Of a DNA stretch of 64,000 bases, positions 34,581 through 44,159 are shown in pieces. A program made the position numbers and the translations under genes. The DNA is from Malonomonas rubra (GTDB lineage Bacteria; Desulfobacterota; Desulfuromonadia; Desulfuromonadales; Geopsychrobacteraceae), in the NCBI RefSeq assembly GCF_003247215.1, contig NZ_QKAP01000121.1, forward strand, positions 1 to 64,000, read 5' to 3'. Every line of letters begins with the position of its first letter. The first letter of the stretch is position 1. The notes beneath the pieces were generated by a model. It had not been told where the DNA came from. It was given only the letters and a program-made list of their open reading frames with translations, and did not search any database.

Positions 34581-35834
34581 TTACTTCAGGCGATGAGCGT
34601 ACAGCGGGAACGCCTTGCAAAGTTCCTTGACCTCGGCGCGGATCTTCGCCAGTTCCTCTTTGTTGTCGATATTCTTCAATGCACGATCGATCCAACCGGC
34701 AACCTTGACCATCTCCGGTTCTTTCAGGCCTCGGCTGGTCGTCGCCGGGGTGCCGATACGGATACCGCTGGTAACGAACGGCGAACGGCTGTCGAACGGC
34801 ACGGCGTTTTTATTCACGGTGATGCCCGCTTCTTCCAGAACCGCTTCAGCAACCTTACCGGTCAACTCGGTACCGGTAAAATCGAGCAGCATCAGGTGAT
34901 TGTCGGTGCCACCGGAGACCAGCTTGTACCCTTTGGCGACCAGTTCTTTGGCTAAAGTCTGCGCGTTGTTGACCACCTGCTGCGCGTACTGTTTGAACTC
35001 CGGAGAGAGTGCCTCCTTGAAGGCCACAGCCTTGGCGGCAATGACGTGCATCAGCGGGCCGCCCTGAATTCCGGGGAAGATGTTGCTGTTCAGCTTCTTA
35101 CTCCATTCCTCCGTGCAGAGAATCATGCCGCCACGGGGCCCGCGCAGAGTCTTGTGAGTGGTGGTGGTAACAAACTCGGCATAGGGGACGGGATTTGGGT
35201 GGACACCGGCTGCGACCAGCCCAGCGATATGAGCCATGTCGACCATCACCACCGCGCCTACTTCATCAGCGATGCGGCGGAAAGCCGGAAAATCAATCTC
35301 GCGGGCATAGGCGCTGGCACCAACGACGATCATCTTCGGTTTATGCTCCTTGGCAAGGCGCTCGACCTCATCGTAATCGATGGTGCCAGTTTCTTCCTTC
35401 ACCCCGTAAGGGACGATATTGTAGAGTTTGCCAGAGAAATTGACCGGTGAACCGTGCGTCAGGTGACCACCATGAGCCAAGTTCATGCCGAGAACGGTGT
35501 CGCCCGGCTCACATACAGCCATATAAACCGCCATATTGGCCTGGGACCCGGAGTGCGGCTGCACGTTGACATGCTCTGCACCGAACAGTTCCTTGGCGCG
35601 ATCGATCGCAAGTTGTTCTGCCTTGTCAACCACTTCACAACCACCGTAGTAACGCTTGGCCGGATAACCTTCAGCGTATTTGTTAGTCAATACTGACCCC
35701 TGGGCCTCAAGAACAGCCTCACTAACAAAGTTTTCTGAAGCGATAAATTCGAGGTTGTATTCCTGACGCTCGGTCTCTTCAACCAGAATTTCAGCGATGG
35801 TTGGATCAACAACAGATAGATTTTTTTCAGACAT
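34581..35834 (-). CDS. glyA: Serine hydroxymethyltransferase
   Basis: A 417-aa PLP enzyme interconverting serine and glycine and loading one-carbon units on tetrahydrofolate. The PLP lysine sits in [17 protein letters not shown] (near 225). Other marks are [26 protein letters not shown] and [13 protein letters not shown]. Start ATG 35834 (MSEKNLSV) follows GGAG; the twelve upstream codons overlap the rpiB terminator. It begins the glyA-dCMP deaminase-nrdR unit. Confidence 0.97.
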   Translation of the reverse strand: MSEKNLSVVDPTIAEILVEETERQEYNLEFIASENFVSEAVLEAQGSVLTNKYAEGYPAKRYYGGCEVVDKAEQLAIDRAKELFGAEHVNVQPHSGSQANMAVYMAVCEPGDTVLGMNLAHGGHLTHGSPVNFSGKLYNIVPYGVKEETGTIDYDEVERLAKEHKPKMIVVGASAYAREIDFPAFRRIADEVGAVVMVDMAHIAGLVAAGVHPNPVPYAEFVTTTTHKTLRGPRGGMILCTEEWSKKLNSNIFPGIQGGPLMHVIAAKAVAFKEALSPEFKQYAQQVVNNAQTLAKELVAKGYKLVSGGTDNHLMLLDFTGTELTGKVAEAVLEEAGITVNKNAVPFDSRSPFVTSGIRIGTPATTSRGLKEPEMVKVAGWIDRALKNIDNKEELAKIRAEVKELCKAFPLYAHRLK

Positions 35835-35852
35835 TTTCTTCTCCGTATACGT

Positions 35853-35882
35853 AAAAAGCGGGACAGTCAACTGCCCCGCTTC
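35853..35882 (-). terminator. Terminator after rpiB
   Basis: AGCGGGGCAG/CTGTCCCGCT stem with one mismatch and a TTGA loop, then TTTTTAC on the minus strand. It separates the fatty acid-rpiB array from glyA. Confidence 0.78.
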
Positions 35883-35890
35883 AATGTTTT

Positions 35891-36334
35891 TTATTCAGCC
35901 TGCTCTGCGGCGGCAATCTTCAACAGCCGGTTCTGGTGTCGGCCCCCCTCGAATTTCGTATCAAGCCAGATTTCGGCTAACCGGACCCCTTGCGCTACCG
36001 TCAAAATCCGTCCGCCCATTACCAAGATATTAGCGTTATTATGCTCTTTCGACATCTGCGCAGTGAATTCATCATGCACCAGCGCTGCGCGGATTCCCGA
36101 AAACTTGTTGGCGATGATTGACATGCCGATTCCGGTGCCACAAACAAGAATGCCCCGTTCGACCACTCCCTTGGATACTGCACTAGCAACCTTGACGCCG
36201 AAATCAGGGTAGTCAACCGAGTCATCAGTAAAAGCACCAAAGTCTTCGACCTCGAGCCCGCGCTGCTGCAACATATTAAAAAGAGCCTGCTTCAGTTCAA
36301 GGCCGCCATGGTCGGATCCAACTGCTATTTTCAT
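35891..36334 (-). CDS. rpiB: Ribose 5-phosphate isomerase B
   Basis: A 147-aa RpiB, interconverting ribose and ribulose 5-phosphate. It opens [18 protein letters not shown]; the catalytic cysteine lies in [16 protein letters not shown] near 67, and [23 protein letters not shown] follows. Start ATG 36334 is 5 bp after the fabF stop; a TTG at 36343 overlapping the stop is possible. Placement after fabF and before glyA is common in delta-type proteobacteria. Confidence 0.95.
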   Translation of the reverse strand: MKIAVGSDHGGLELKQALFNMLQQRGLEVEDFGAFTDDSVDYPDFGVKVASAVSKGVVERGILVCGTGIGMSIIANKFSGIRAALVHDEFTAQMSKEHNNANILVMGGRILTVAQGVRLAEIWLDTKFEGGRHQNRLLKIAAAEQAE

Positions 36335-36339
36335 CGTTT

Positions 36340-37572
36340 TCAAACTTTCTTGAACAACAAGGTGGCGTTAGTTCCACCGAAGCCGAAGGAGTTCGACATG
36401 GCGATGTCGCACTTAGCCTCGCGAGCTACGTTAGGCACGTAATCAAGATCGCAATCCGGATCCGGCTCATCATAGTTAATGGTCGGAGGAATGACGCCGT
36501 TGGCAATAGACAGCGCCATATAAACCGCTTCGAAACCACCCGCCGCGCCAAGACCGTGTCCGGTCATACTCTTGGTCGAGCTGATCATCAGTTTTTTCGC
36601 ACTATCCCCGAAAACAGACTTGACCGCCATCGTTTCGTAAAGGTCGTTGAAATGGGTCGAGGTGCCATGCGCGTTGATGTAGTCGACGTCTTCCGACTTT
36701 ACCCCGGCATTATTCAGCGCCATCTTCATACAACGTGCAGCGCCTTCACCACCTGCTGCCGGTTGAGTCAGGTGATAGGCGTCGCTGCTCATGCCGTACC
36801 CACCGACCTCGCAGTAGATCTTGGCACCGCGGGCCTTGGCCTGCTCGTACTCCTCTAAGATAACGATCCCGGCACCTTCCGCCATAACGAACCCATCGCG
36901 ATTCTTTTCGAACGGGCGGCTGGCTCCCTGTGGGTCGTCATTACGGGTCGATAGCGCCTTCATGACATTGAAACCGCCGATTGCCAGCGGTGTGATAGTT
37001 GACTCGGTACCACCAGCAAACATGGCATCGGCATCACCGCGCGCAATCATGTGATACGCATCTCCGATCGAATGGGTGCCCGTCGCGCAGGCGGAAACCG
37101 ACGAGAGATTCGGCCCCTTCGCACCGAAACGTATCGAAATGTGTCCCGGAGCCAGATTGATGATCAGCATCGGGATAAAAAACGGCGAGATTTTCTTATA
37201 CCCCCGCTCGTTCAGCACATCGTGGTATTTTTCCATCGTCGGCAACCCCCCCAATCCAGAACCGACCAGAACACCGACGCGCTCAGCGTTTTCTTCGGTA
37301 ATCTGCAAACCGGAATCATTGTACGCCATTTCAGCGGCAGCCAGCCCGTACTGGATAAAGAGATCCATTTTCTTGATCTCTTTCTTTTCGATAAAGTCTT
37401 CAGCATTGAAATCCTTGACTTCGCCGGCAATCTGGCTTGGCAGTTCGGAGGCATCGAAACGGGTAATTGGCCCTAATCCGGATTGCCCGGAAGTAATGGC
37501 TGTCCAGTTCTTCTCAACACCGGTCCCAAGCGGGGACACGATACCGATACCGGTGACCACAACTCTACGCAT
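36340..37572 (-). CDS. fabF: 3-oxoacyl-[acyl-carrier-protein] synthase II
   Basis: A 410-aa condensing enzyme elongating acyl-ACP with malonyl-ACP. The Cys-His-His triad is visible: [16 protein letters not shown] (Cys near 162), [13 protein letters not shown] (His near 302) and [15 protein letters not shown] (His near 339). The C-terminus [17 protein letters not shown] is typical. It lies 141 bp after acpP, and a large hairpin (37675-37705) in the gap may lower its expression relative to acpP. Confidence 0.97.
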   Translation of the reverse strand: MRRVVVTGIGIVSPLGTGVEKNWTAITSGQSGLGPITRFDASELPSQIAGEVKDFNAEDFIEKKEIKKMDLFIQYGLAAAEMAYNDSGLQITEENAERVGVLVGSGLGGLPTMEKYHDVLNERGYKKISPFFIPMLIINLAPGHISIRFGAKGPNLSSVSACATGTHSIGDAYHMIARGDADAMFAGGTESTITPLAIGGFNVMKALSTRNDDPQGASRPFEKNRDGFVMAEGAGIVILEEYEQAKARGAKIYCEVGGYGMSSDAYHLTQPAAGGEGAARCMKMALNNAGVKSEDVDYINAHGTSTHFNDLYETMAVKSVFGDSAKKLMISSTKSMTGHGLGAAGGFEAVYMALSIANGVIPPTINYDEPDPDCDLDYVPNVAREAKCDIAMSNSFGFGGTNATLLFKKV

Positions 37573-37674
37573 AACTCTCTCTTTTCAATCGTCTATTCGG
37601 CGAACCGAAGCAGAAACTGTTTAAAATAAGCGGAGTAACTGTTTTTCTTCTTTACAGTACGGCAGAAAGTAGAA

Positions 37675-37705
37675 CGGTGGCAACGGAACCTATCCGCTGC
37701 CACCG
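37675..37705. terminator. Hairpin in the acpP-fabF gap
   Basis: CGGTGGCA and TGCCACCG pair with further partial pairing inside (ACGGA/ATCCGC region). The T run lies on the plus-strand side; on the transcribed minus strand it is followed by TTCTACTTTC, so it is at best a leaky terminator or an RNA-stabilising 3' end that raises acpP over fabF. Confidence 0.45.
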
Positions 37706-37713
37706 CTTTTTTC

Positions 37714-37947
37714 TTAGGAAGCGTTGCTGATGTAGTCAACTGCGTCCTGAACCTTCTGGATCTTCTCTGCGTCTTCGTCGGAGATTTCGACGTCAAACTC
37801 TTCTTCGAGAGCCATAACTAGTTCAACGGTGTCGAGAGAGTCGGCACCTAGATCGTCCATGAAGGCTGCATCAGGGGTTACTTGGTCTTCGTCAACACCC
37901 AGTTGCTCCGCAACAATCTGCTTTACACGTTCTTCGATAGAAGCCAT
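37714..37947 (-). CDS. acpP: Acyl carrier protein
   Basis: A 77-aa acidic protein. The phosphopantetheine serine is in [18 protein letters not shown] (Ser near 38). It carries growing acyl chains for FabD, FabH, FabG and FabF, all encoded beside it, and supplies acyl-ACP to PlsX and LipB. AGGAGG-type sequence (GGAGGAAAGC) precedes the ATG. A hairpin follows its stop. Confidence 0.97.
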   Translation of the reverse strand: MASIEERVKQIVAEQLGVDEDQVTPDAAFMDDLGADSLDTVELVMALEEEFDVEISDEDAEKIQKVQDAVDYISNAS

Positions 37948-37992
37948 CTGCTTTCCTCCTGTTTGGTTTCGGCTATGAATAAGCCATTTTGT

Positions 37993-38730
37993 TTACATGT
38001 ACATTCCGCCGTTGACCCCGAGAACCTGCCCGGTAATGTAACCGGAGTTGTCGGAAGCTAGAAAAAGAACCGCGTTGGCGATATCGTCCGCCGAACCGAG
38101 ACGCTCAAGAGGAATCTGAGCAGCCAGTTCCTGACGCTTGTCTTCTGCCAGCGCGTCAGTCATGGCGGTGGCGATAAAGCCGGGGGCAACCGCATTTACG
38201 GTCACGTTACGCTTGGCCAATTCACGGGCATTGGAACGGGTCAACCCCATCAACCCCGCCTTACTGGCACAGTAATTGGCCTGACCGGCATTGCCCATCT
38301 GCCCAACAACCGAAGCGATGTTAATAATCCGGCCGCTACGCTGCTTGGTCATTACCTTGGCGGCAGCGCGGGTGCACAAGAAAGCACCTTTCAGATTGAC
38401 GCTGAGAACAGCATCCCAGTCCTCATCCTTCATTCGCAACAGCAAACCGTCACGAGTGATACCGGCATTGTTGACCAAGATGTCGACCGATCCGAAAGTC
38501 TCCTTGGCGACCTTGATCATATTTTCAACATCAGCTGCGTCGGTAACGTTACCGGTCACGGCAACCGCCTCAGCACCGCTTTCTTTCAGTTCATCAACAA
38601 AGGCCTCGGTTGCTTCTGGATCGATATCTACAGCGACAATCTTTGCTCCCTGACTTGCCAGCGCCAAGGAAATGCTGCGTCCGATACCTCGTGAGGCACC
38701 AGTCACAACAGCAACTCTATCCTGTACCAT
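37993..38730 (-). CDS. fabG: 3-oxoacyl-[acyl-carrier-protein] reductase
   Basis: A 245-aa short-chain dehydrogenase reducing 3-oxoacyl-ACP with NADPH. Cofactor motif VVTGASRGIGRSISLAL (about 8-24), NNAGITRDGLLLRM, and the catalytic Ser-Tyr-Lys in NIASVVGQMGNAGQANYCAS followed by KAGL. Start ATG 38730 (MVQDRVAV) has AAGGAG 7 bases upstream; an ATG two codons earlier is too close to that site. Position between fabD and acpP fixes the call to FabG among many SDR proteins. Confidence 0.96.
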   Translation of the reverse strand: MVQDRVAVVTGASRGIGRSISLALASQGAKIVAVDIDPEATEAFVDELKESGAEAVAVTGNVTDAADVENMIKVAKETFGSVDILVNNAGITRDGLLLRMKDEDWDAVLSVNLKGAFLCTRAAAKVMTKQRSGRIINIASVVGQMGNAGQANYCASKAGLMGLTRSNARELAKRNVTVNAVAPGFIATAMTDALAEDKRQELAAQIPLERLGSADDIANAVLFLASDNSGYITGQVLGVNGGMYM

Positions 38731-38769
38731 ATTCATTCTCCTTATTTGTACGTAATTTTTTCTAGAGAG

Positions 38770-39684
38770 CTAAAGTTTTTTCAGGCTGTCGATGTCAGCA
38801 ATATTCTGTACCGTCGTGCCTTTAGCAATCCTCTTTACCAAACCGGAGAGCACTTTACCGGGACCGATCTCTATATAGTTGGTGACACCCAACTCTTGCA
38901 TCTTCAGCACCGATTCGTCCCAGCGCACAGCAGCACAGACCTGCTCAACCAACAACGGCTTAACCCGCTCAGGACCCAGGTATGGGGCAGCTTCAACATT
39001 GCCGACAACCGGACACTTGAATTCACCGATCGTGACACCTTCAAGGACTTCAGCCAAACGCTTGGCTGCCGGCTCCATCAAGGCAGAATGGAACGGAGCA
39101 CTAACCGGCAACGGCAATGCCCGCTTTGCGCCAGCTTCCTTGGCAAGGGTCATGGCACGCTCAACTGCGGTAGCGTGACCGGCTATAACGATCTGTCCAG
39201 GGCTGTTGAAGTTAGCCGGAGCCACGATCTCTCCCTCAGCTGCTTTTTCACAGATCAGCGTCAACTCTGGAGCATCAATCCCCATGATCGCCGCCATGGC
39301 GCCGAAACCGACCGGCACCGCCTCCTGCATAAAGGTGCCACGCTGACGGACGGTCTTGACGGCATCTGCCAGAGAAAGCGCCCCGACCGAAACTAGCGCC
39401 GAATACTCGCCGAGCGAATGTCCGGCAGCAAAAGCGGGCTGCAGGTCTGTTTCCTGCTCCAAAACTCGTAACGCGGCAATACTGGTAGTGAGAATGGCAG
39501 GTTGTGTGTTGGCGGTCAGCTTCAGCTCATCTTCACTACCACTGAAACACATGGCCGCAAGATCAAAACCGAGGGAGTCGTTCGCTTCTTGGAAAACATG
39601 CTTGGCGACGAGAAAATTTTCCGCCAGATCTTTGCCCATTCCTGAATACTGAGAACCCTGACCGGGAAACAAAAATGCGTTCAT
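38770..39684 (-). CDS. fabD: Malonyl-CoA:ACP transacylase
   Basis: A 304-aa acyltransferase making malonyl-ACP. The N-terminal FLFPGQGSQYSGMGKDL is diagnostic, the catalytic serine lies in FAAGHSLGEYSALVSVGAL (Ser near 90), and the catalytic His in PVSAPFHSALMEPAA (near 199). Standard length. It lies between fabH and fabG, 41 bp after the fabH stop. Confidence 0.97.
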   Translation of the reverse strand: MNAFLFPGQGSQYSGMGKDLAENFLVAKHVFQEANDSLGFDLAAMCFSGSEDELKLTANTQPAILTTSIAALRVLEQETDLQPAFAAGHSLGEYSALVSVGALSLADAVKTVRQRGTFMQEAVPVGFGAMAAIMGIDAPELTLICEKAAEGEIVAPANFNSPGQIVIAGHATAVERAMTLAKEAGAKRALPLPVSAPFHSALMEPAAKRLAEVLEGVTIGEFKCPVVGNVEAAPYLGPERVKPLLVEQVCAAVRWDESVLKMQELGVTNYIEIGPGKVLSGLVKRIAKGTTVQNIADIDSLKKL

Positions 39685-39725
39685 ATGATTAATCCGTATC
39701 TGAAAATTTTAAGTTCAGCTCAAGT

Positions 39726-40703
39726 TTACCAACGAACCAAGGTCCCGCCCCAGGTGAAACCACCACCAAACGCGGCCAGCAACAGCAGATTACCTTCTTT
39801 TAAACGCCCTTCACGCTGTGCTTCATCAATGGCAATCGGGATGGTCGCCGCCGATGTGTTACCATACTTTTGGACATTTATAAAACACTGATCATCAGTC
39901 AGTTTCAAACGTTTGGCGGTCGCTTCGAGGATACGTATATTTGCTTGATGCGGGATAAACAGGTCAACATCGGCGCAGCGGAAACCTTGCTCTTTAAGAA
40001 CCGCTTTAGAGACCTCCGTCATCATGCGAACAGCAAACTTGTAAACCTCATTCCCCTGCATTTTCAGGTACGGAAGCCGCTTCTCCAGGCCTTCTGCAGA
40101 AGCCGGATATACTGCGCCAAAGCCAGGCTGGTAAAGGAGCTCGATATGATTGCCGTCGGTATGCAGATGGGAAGCTAGCACACCAGCATCGCCATCTTGA
40201 GCTTCTAGGACGACGGCACCAGCTCCATCACCAAACAGAACACAGGTATTGCGATCAGTCCAATCGAGCGAGCGACTGAAAGTTTCCGCTCCGATAACCA
40301 GCGCCTTTTTTCCCCGCCCTGCGATCAAGTAATCATCAGCATTGGCAAGGGCGAAAAGAAAACCACTACAAGCGGCGGAAACATCATAGGCATAGGCGTT
40401 TTTGGCACCAAGTTTGGCTTGCACAACACAGGCAGTCGCAGGCCAGGGATAGTCACCAGTAATGGTACCAACGACGATCAGGTCGATTTCTTCAGCAGAC
40501 AGGCCGGCGGCATCCAGAGCACGCTTGGCCGCTATGGCCGCAAGATCGGAAGTAAACTCGCCCTCTGCAGCAATGTGGCGTTCCTCTATTCCGGTTCGCG
40601 TGACGATCCAGTCATGATTCGTATCGACAATCTTTTCGAGATCATAATTGGTCAATACCTTTTCCGGAGTATAAGATCCCGTACCGATGATACGTGATTT
40701 CAT
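39726..40703 (-). CDS. fabH: 3-oxoacyl-[acyl-carrier-protein] synthase III
   Basis: A 325-aa enzyme condensing acyl-CoA with malonyl-ACP to start fatty acid synthesis. Catalytic triad: Cys in AYDVSAACSGFLFAL (near 112), His in FIPHQANIRILEATAKRL (near 252) and Asn in YGNTSAATIPIAI (near 282). Start ATG 40703 (MKSRIIGTGSY) has AAAGGAG 8 bases upstream; the longer frame adds 13 unsupported residues. It follows plsX, the usual plsX-fabH pair. Confidence 0.97.
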   Translation of the reverse strand: MKSRIIGTGSYTPEKVLTNYDLEKIVDTNHDWIVTRTGIEERHIAAEGEFTSDLAAIAAKRALDAAGLSAEEIDLIVVGTITGDYPWPATACVVQAKLGAKNAYAYDVSAACSGFLFALANADDYLIAGRGKKALVIGAETFSRSLDWTDRNTCVLFGDGAGAVVLEAQDGDAGVLASHLHTDGNHIELLYQPGFGAVYPASAEGLEKRLPYLKMQGNEVYKFAVRMMTEVSKAVLKEQGFRCADVDLFIPHQANIRILEATAKRLKLTDDQCFINVQKYGNTSAATIPIAIDEAQREGRLKEGNLLLLAAFGGGFTWGGTLVRW

Positions 40704-40754
40704 AGCTGGTTCTCCTTTTCCAGAGACATCATCACAAAGCAAAACACTACAAAA

Positions 40755-41741
40755 TTACAACAGCTCAGCCAAACGTTCTTCGATCCGAATCTTGGCAAAC
40801 TCAGTCGCCTGCCGGATAGCGATACTGATCGCCACAGGATCAGAGCTGCCGTGACAGATAATTCCGGTCCCGGCAATCCCAAGCAGCGGAGCTCCGCCAT
40901 ATTCGGCAGGATTGATTTTCTTCTTGAAAGCATTAAAGGCTGACCGACTAAGCAGGTAGCCGATTTTAGCCAGGAAACGACTTTCGATTTCCCGCTTCAA
41001 CATGGTGCCGATCGCAACCGCAAGACCTTCTGATACTTTCAACAGCACATTGCCGACGAAACCGTCACAAACAACGACATCGACCGATCCGTTATAAACG
41101 TCACCACCCTCAACGTAGCCGACATAATTCAAATCGGTCTCTTTGAGTAGCTGATGCGTCTCACGAGTCAGGTCATTACCTTTCTTTTCTTCTTCGCCAT
41201 TGGACAAAAGTCCAACTTTCGGACGAGGTTTACCGAGCACCTGCTCGACATAAATACTCCCCATCAATGCGAACTGAAGAAGGTTGATCGGTTTGCACTC
41301 GACATTAGCGCCCATATCGAGCACCATTGTTTGGCCTTCCAAGGTCGGCACCAGAGTACCGATTGCCGGCCGATCAATCCCTTTGACACGACGCAAAACA
41401 GCCATGCCGGCAGCCATCGTCGCCCCGGAGTTCCCGGTACTGACTACGGCTGCAGCCCTACCCTGTTTGACCAAATCGAACGCGACACGGATAGAAGAGT
41501 CTTTCTTCTTTCGCACCGCATCCGACGCCGAATCCTCCATACCAACCACTTCACTGGCATGTTGGATTTCAAGGGACAAACCTTCTGTTTGATGTTTCGC
41601 CAGTTCCTGCTGAATCTTTTCTGTATCACCGACAAGAATCGCGGAACAACCCCACTGCCGGGCAGCGGACACCGCCCCGGCCACTTCTGCAGCCGGGGCG
41701 GCATCTCCACCCATTACATCAATAGCAATTTTCAACGACAT
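40755..41741 (-). CDS. plsX: Phosphate acyltransferase PlsX
   Basis: A 328-aa enzyme converting acyl-ACP to acyl-phosphate for phospholipid synthesis. It opens [20 protein letters not shown], with [33 protein letters not shown] and [18 protein letters not shown] typical of the family. It belongs to the rpmF-plsX-fabH operon and lies 17 bp after rpmF. Confidence 0.97.
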   Translation of the reverse strand: MSLKIAIDVMGGDAAPAAEVAGAVSAARQWGCSAILVGDTEKIQQELAKHQTEGLSLEIQHASEVVGMEDSASDAVRKKKDSSIRVAFDLVKQGRAAAVVSTGNSGATMAAGMAVLRRVKGIDRPAIGTLVPTLEGQTMVLDMGANVECKPINLLQFALMGSIYVEQVLGKPRPKVGLLSNGEEEKKGNDLTRETHQLLKETDLNYVGYVEGGDVYNGSVDVVVCDGFVGNVLLKVSEGLAVAIGTMLKREIESRFLAKIGYLLSRSAFNAFKKKINPAEYGGAPLLGIAGTGIICHGSSDPVAISIAIRQATEFAKIRIEERLAELL

Positions 41742-41758
41742 ACGCGCCTTGTCGAAGA

Positions 41759-41941
41759 TTAGATTTCGTCGCTATTGATAACTTCTTTACCTTTATAGGT
41801 GCCGCAATTTGCACAGACACGATGCGGTTGCTTCGGCTCCTGGCACTGCGGGCAGGTTGAAATACCAGGAGCGCTAATTGCGTCATGCGCACGACGGGTA
41901 TGCTTTTTTGCTTTTGATTTCTTACTCTTTGGTACAGCCAT
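41759..41941 (-). CDS. rpmF: Ribosomal protein L32
   Basis: A 60-aa large-subunit protein: [20 protein letters not shown] basic start and zinc-type cysteines in [20 protein letters not shown]. The four-cysteine form is kept, so the protein likely binds zinc. It lies between yceD and plsX, the conserved order linking ribosome and lipid synthesis genes. Confidence 0.97.
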   Translation of the reverse strand: MAVPKSKKSKAKKHTRRAHDAISAPGISTCPQCQEPKQPHRVCANCGTYKGKEVINSDEI

Positions 41942-42012
41942 TTTTGTCTCCTTGCAGCCGAACGTCTTAAAGCTCAGCAGTTTTATTATGATCAGGCGTT
42001 CGCCCGCTCGCC

Positions 42013-42570
42013 CTACTTATCGGACGACTCTATTTTCAGACCGGCAAGGGCCGAAAACTTGTTGTTAAAAACCTTCTTTTCGCAATGACACTTCTCAACA
42101 TTCAGATTGCAGCCACATTCACTGCACAAACCGGCACAATCTTCAGAGCAGAGTGGACTGATCGGCAATGCCATCACCAACTGATCCTGCAGAGGCGGCA
42201 GCAACTCAAGGGATTCGTCTTTATAATAAACAAGCCCTAGTTCATCGGTCTCCAGTTCAACCTCATCGCCCTCCTCTGCAGCATTTTCATCAGCAACATG
42301 CGGCGTGAAGGTGAAGGCGAACTCGCCTGACAAATCAATATCGTACGGTTGCAGGCAGCGACCACAAATCAGATTGACCCGTGACTTAAAATGACCATCG
42401 ACTTCTACAAGCTGTCCCAATTTCTGAAACCGCAATTGAAAAATGACCGGGGCGACGAAACGAACCTCTTCCTGCCCTTCCATTTTCACCAAAACCGGAA
42501 AATCTGCAGCGTTGCAGACCATTTCCCGATTTAGACCAGCTTCTTTAATGTCTTTCAACTCAAGGTGCAT
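42013..42570 (-). CDS. yceD: YceD family protein (DUF177)
   Basis: A 185-aa DUF177 protein. The central [20 protein letters not shown] and the C-terminal [20 protein letters not shown] with four cysteines are typical. The family is linked to 23S rRNA accumulation and ribosome assembly in plants and bacteria, but the molecular role is not settled. ATG 42570 is used, with GGAG 9 bases upstream, rather than TTG one codon earlier. It is the first gene of the yceD-rpmF-plsX-fab operon, just after a consensus promoter. Confidence 0.9.
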   Translation of the reverse strand: MHLELKDIKEAGLNREMVCNAADFPVLVKMEGQEEVRFVAPVIFQLRFQKLGQLVEVDGHFKSRVNLICGRCLQPYDIDLSGEFAFTFTPHVADENAAEEGDEVELETDELGLVYYKDESLELLPPLQDQLVMALPISPLCSEDCAGLCSECGCNLNVEKCHCEKKVFNNKFSALAGLKIESSDK

Positions 42571-42599
42571 CAAATTCAGCTCCAGAGCAAAAAGTGAAC

Positions 42600-42627
42600 A
42601 GTATAAAGAGAGCCTTAATCATGTCAA
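42600..42627 (-). promoter_or_regulatory. Sigma-70 promoter of the yceD-rpmF-plsX-fab operon
   Basis: TTGACA (42622-42627), 16-bp spacer, TATACT (42600-42605) on the minus strand, 30 bp before the yceD start codon. Confidence 0.78.
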
Positions 42628-42810
42628 GGGAAAAGGGCTCCAATTATGCTGACAGAGAACGGCGAGTTTTCTTAGCCCATCGTCGGGTAATTTGCAAGGT
42701 TTTTTTTGAACGAGAAAATGCTATCAATATAACTGGCAACCAAGTACCTCTCAGGCAAGTCAACCCATCAAAATCTATAGAATTTTAAAACATTTTACAG
42801 GAACACAGAA

Positions 42811-43506
42811 ATGAGCGCCGATAAACAACTGAAGACCTTCCGTGAACTAATCGATATCATGGCCCTACTCAGGTCAGAAAATGGCTGCCCGTGGGATCGC
42901 CAGCAGACCCCCGAATCCTTAAAGAAGCATATCCTTGAAGAATCCTATGAACTTCTGGAAGCGATCGATACCGACAACCCGAATGACATATGTGACGAAC
43001 TCGGAGATCTACTCCTTCAAATTGTTTTCCAAGCGCAGATTTTTTCTGAAAAGGGAAATTTCGACATTGCCGATGTTGCAAAGTCGATCAGCGAAAAGCT
43101 CAAACGCCGCCACCCGCATATTTTCGACGACGCCAGCTACGAGGGACACGAACAGCGCTGGGAAGAAATCAAGCGCCAGGAGCGCAGCGAAAAAGGACTG
43201 CCGGACACCCTCGCCCAGCGCCTTCCGAAAACCCTCCCAGCACTTAAACGATGTACGAAATTTGCTAAGAAGTGTCCCCAAAAAACTTCAACCGAAATCT
43301 TGGCAGGAATGCATATGTCACTAAAAAATATTGGATTTTTAACAATGGAATATAAATCCAAAAAATCCGAACTGGAAGAGGAAATGAGCCAACTACTGCT
43401 TGCTGCCTGCAAGTTGGCTGCAGTAATCAATCTCGATCCTGAAGATCTTCTGAGAAAAAAAACCAGTCAACTCATCTACGAAATTGACTCAAAGCACAAC
43501 CTGTAA
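42811..43506 (+). CDS. mazG: MazG-type nucleotide pyrophosphohydrolase with an eroded second domain
   Basis: A 231-aa protein, shorter than E. coli MazG (263 aa). The N-terminal domain is intact: GCPWDRQQTPESLKKHILEE, the EExxE motif in LEESYELLEAI, and DELGDLLLQIVF. The linker has RRHPHIFDD and WEEIKRQER. In the C-terminal copy the catalytic EExGD motif reads LEEEMSQLLLAA, so that site is probably dead. In E. coli it is the C-terminal domain that is active, which makes this version notable. It likely hydrolyses (d)NTPs to NMPs plus pyrophosphate. The ATG follows CAGGAA. Confidence 0.82.
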   Translation: MSADKQLKTFRELIDIMALLRSENGCPWDRQQTPESLKKHILEESYELLEAIDTDNPNDICDELGDLLLQIVFQAQIFSEKGNFDIADVAKSISEKLKRRHPHIFDDASYEGHEQRWEEIKRQERSEKGLPDTLAQRLPKTLPALKRCTKFAKKCPQKTSTEILAGMHMSLKNIGFLTMEYKSKKSELEEEMSQLLLAACKLAAVINLDPEDLLRKKTSQLIYEIDSKHNL

Positions 43507-43556
43507 TAGGGTCACAACTTCTAAAGTTATCGAAAAACAAACACTTTTGGAGACCG

Positions 43557-43600
43557 TCCACAATATTTGTGGAAAACTTGTTGAAAACCCTGTTGAATAA
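43557..43600. promoter_or_regulatory. Cluster of DnaA-box-like 9-mers in the mazG-fxsA gap
   Basis: The 258-bp AT-rich gap between mazG and fxsA has no gene. On the minus strand it carries TATTCAACA, TTTTCAACA and TTTTCCACA spaced 2-3 bases apart, the last matching the DnaA box TTWTNCACA exactly. TCCACA and TGTGGA also form an inverted repeat at 43557-43573. This may be a DnaA-binding site or chance in AT-rich DNA. Confidence 0.35.
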
Positions 43601-43764
43601 AACTAAACCTTGGCATTTACTGACTCCTTCTGCGGGTTGCCTATTTTTTAACCATTTATTTTATTTAGTATTTTCAGTAAGTTACAATACAAGGTCTGTT
43701 AAATATGAAATTTACCAAATAGCGAACAAGTTTAATTTACAATTTCTTACGAAAGAAGCGGTTG

Positions 43765-44157
43765 ATGTTTATAAAACTCCTATTTATCTTCACCTTAGTC
43801 CCGGTCATTGAACTTTACGTCCTGATTGAAGCAGGCCGCCAACTCGGAGTGGGGCCTACGATCGCCATGATCTTTATTACCGGCATCGCTGGAGCCTATC
43901 TGGCAAGAAGTCAGGGGTTCAGCCTGATCGGCAGAATTCAGAAAGATTTAAATGAAGGCCGCGTTCCCGCTAGCGAGATGATGGATGGGGCAATGATTCT
44001 GGCCGGGGGGCTACTGTTACTCACCCCCGGATTCTGTACCGACCTGATCGGCTTTTGCCTACTGACCCCAGCAACCCGTGCAATTTTTAAGGGCTGGCTG
44101 CAGAAATGGCTGGAGAGAAAGATCGCTCGTGGAGAAATCCACTTCAGACGTTTTTAG
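43765..44157 (+). CDS. fxsA: FxsA family membrane protein
   Basis: A 130-aa cytoplasmic membrane protein. It opens MFIKLLFIFTLVPVIELYVL with three to four hydrophobic segments, the GIAGAYLARSQG loop and the LLLLTPGFCTDLIGFCLLTP motif, all typical of FxsA. The family reduces phage exclusion by the F plasmid in E. coli; the housekeeping role is unknown. ATG 43765 is preferred to TTG one codon earlier. It converges with murJ with only 2 bp between stops and no terminator. Confidence 0.88.
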   Translation: MFIKLLFIFTLVPVIELYVLIEAGRQLGVGPTIAMIFITGIAGAYLARSQGFSLIGRIQKDLNEGRVPASEMMDGAMILAGGLLLLTPGFCTDLIGFCLLTPATRAIFKGWLQKWLERKIARGEIHFRRF

Positions 44158-44159
44158 TT

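Noticed and set aside
43569-43811. 80-codon plus-strand frame before fxsA
   Set aside because: AT-rich, no ribosome binding site, overlaps fxsA in another frame; treated as noncoding.
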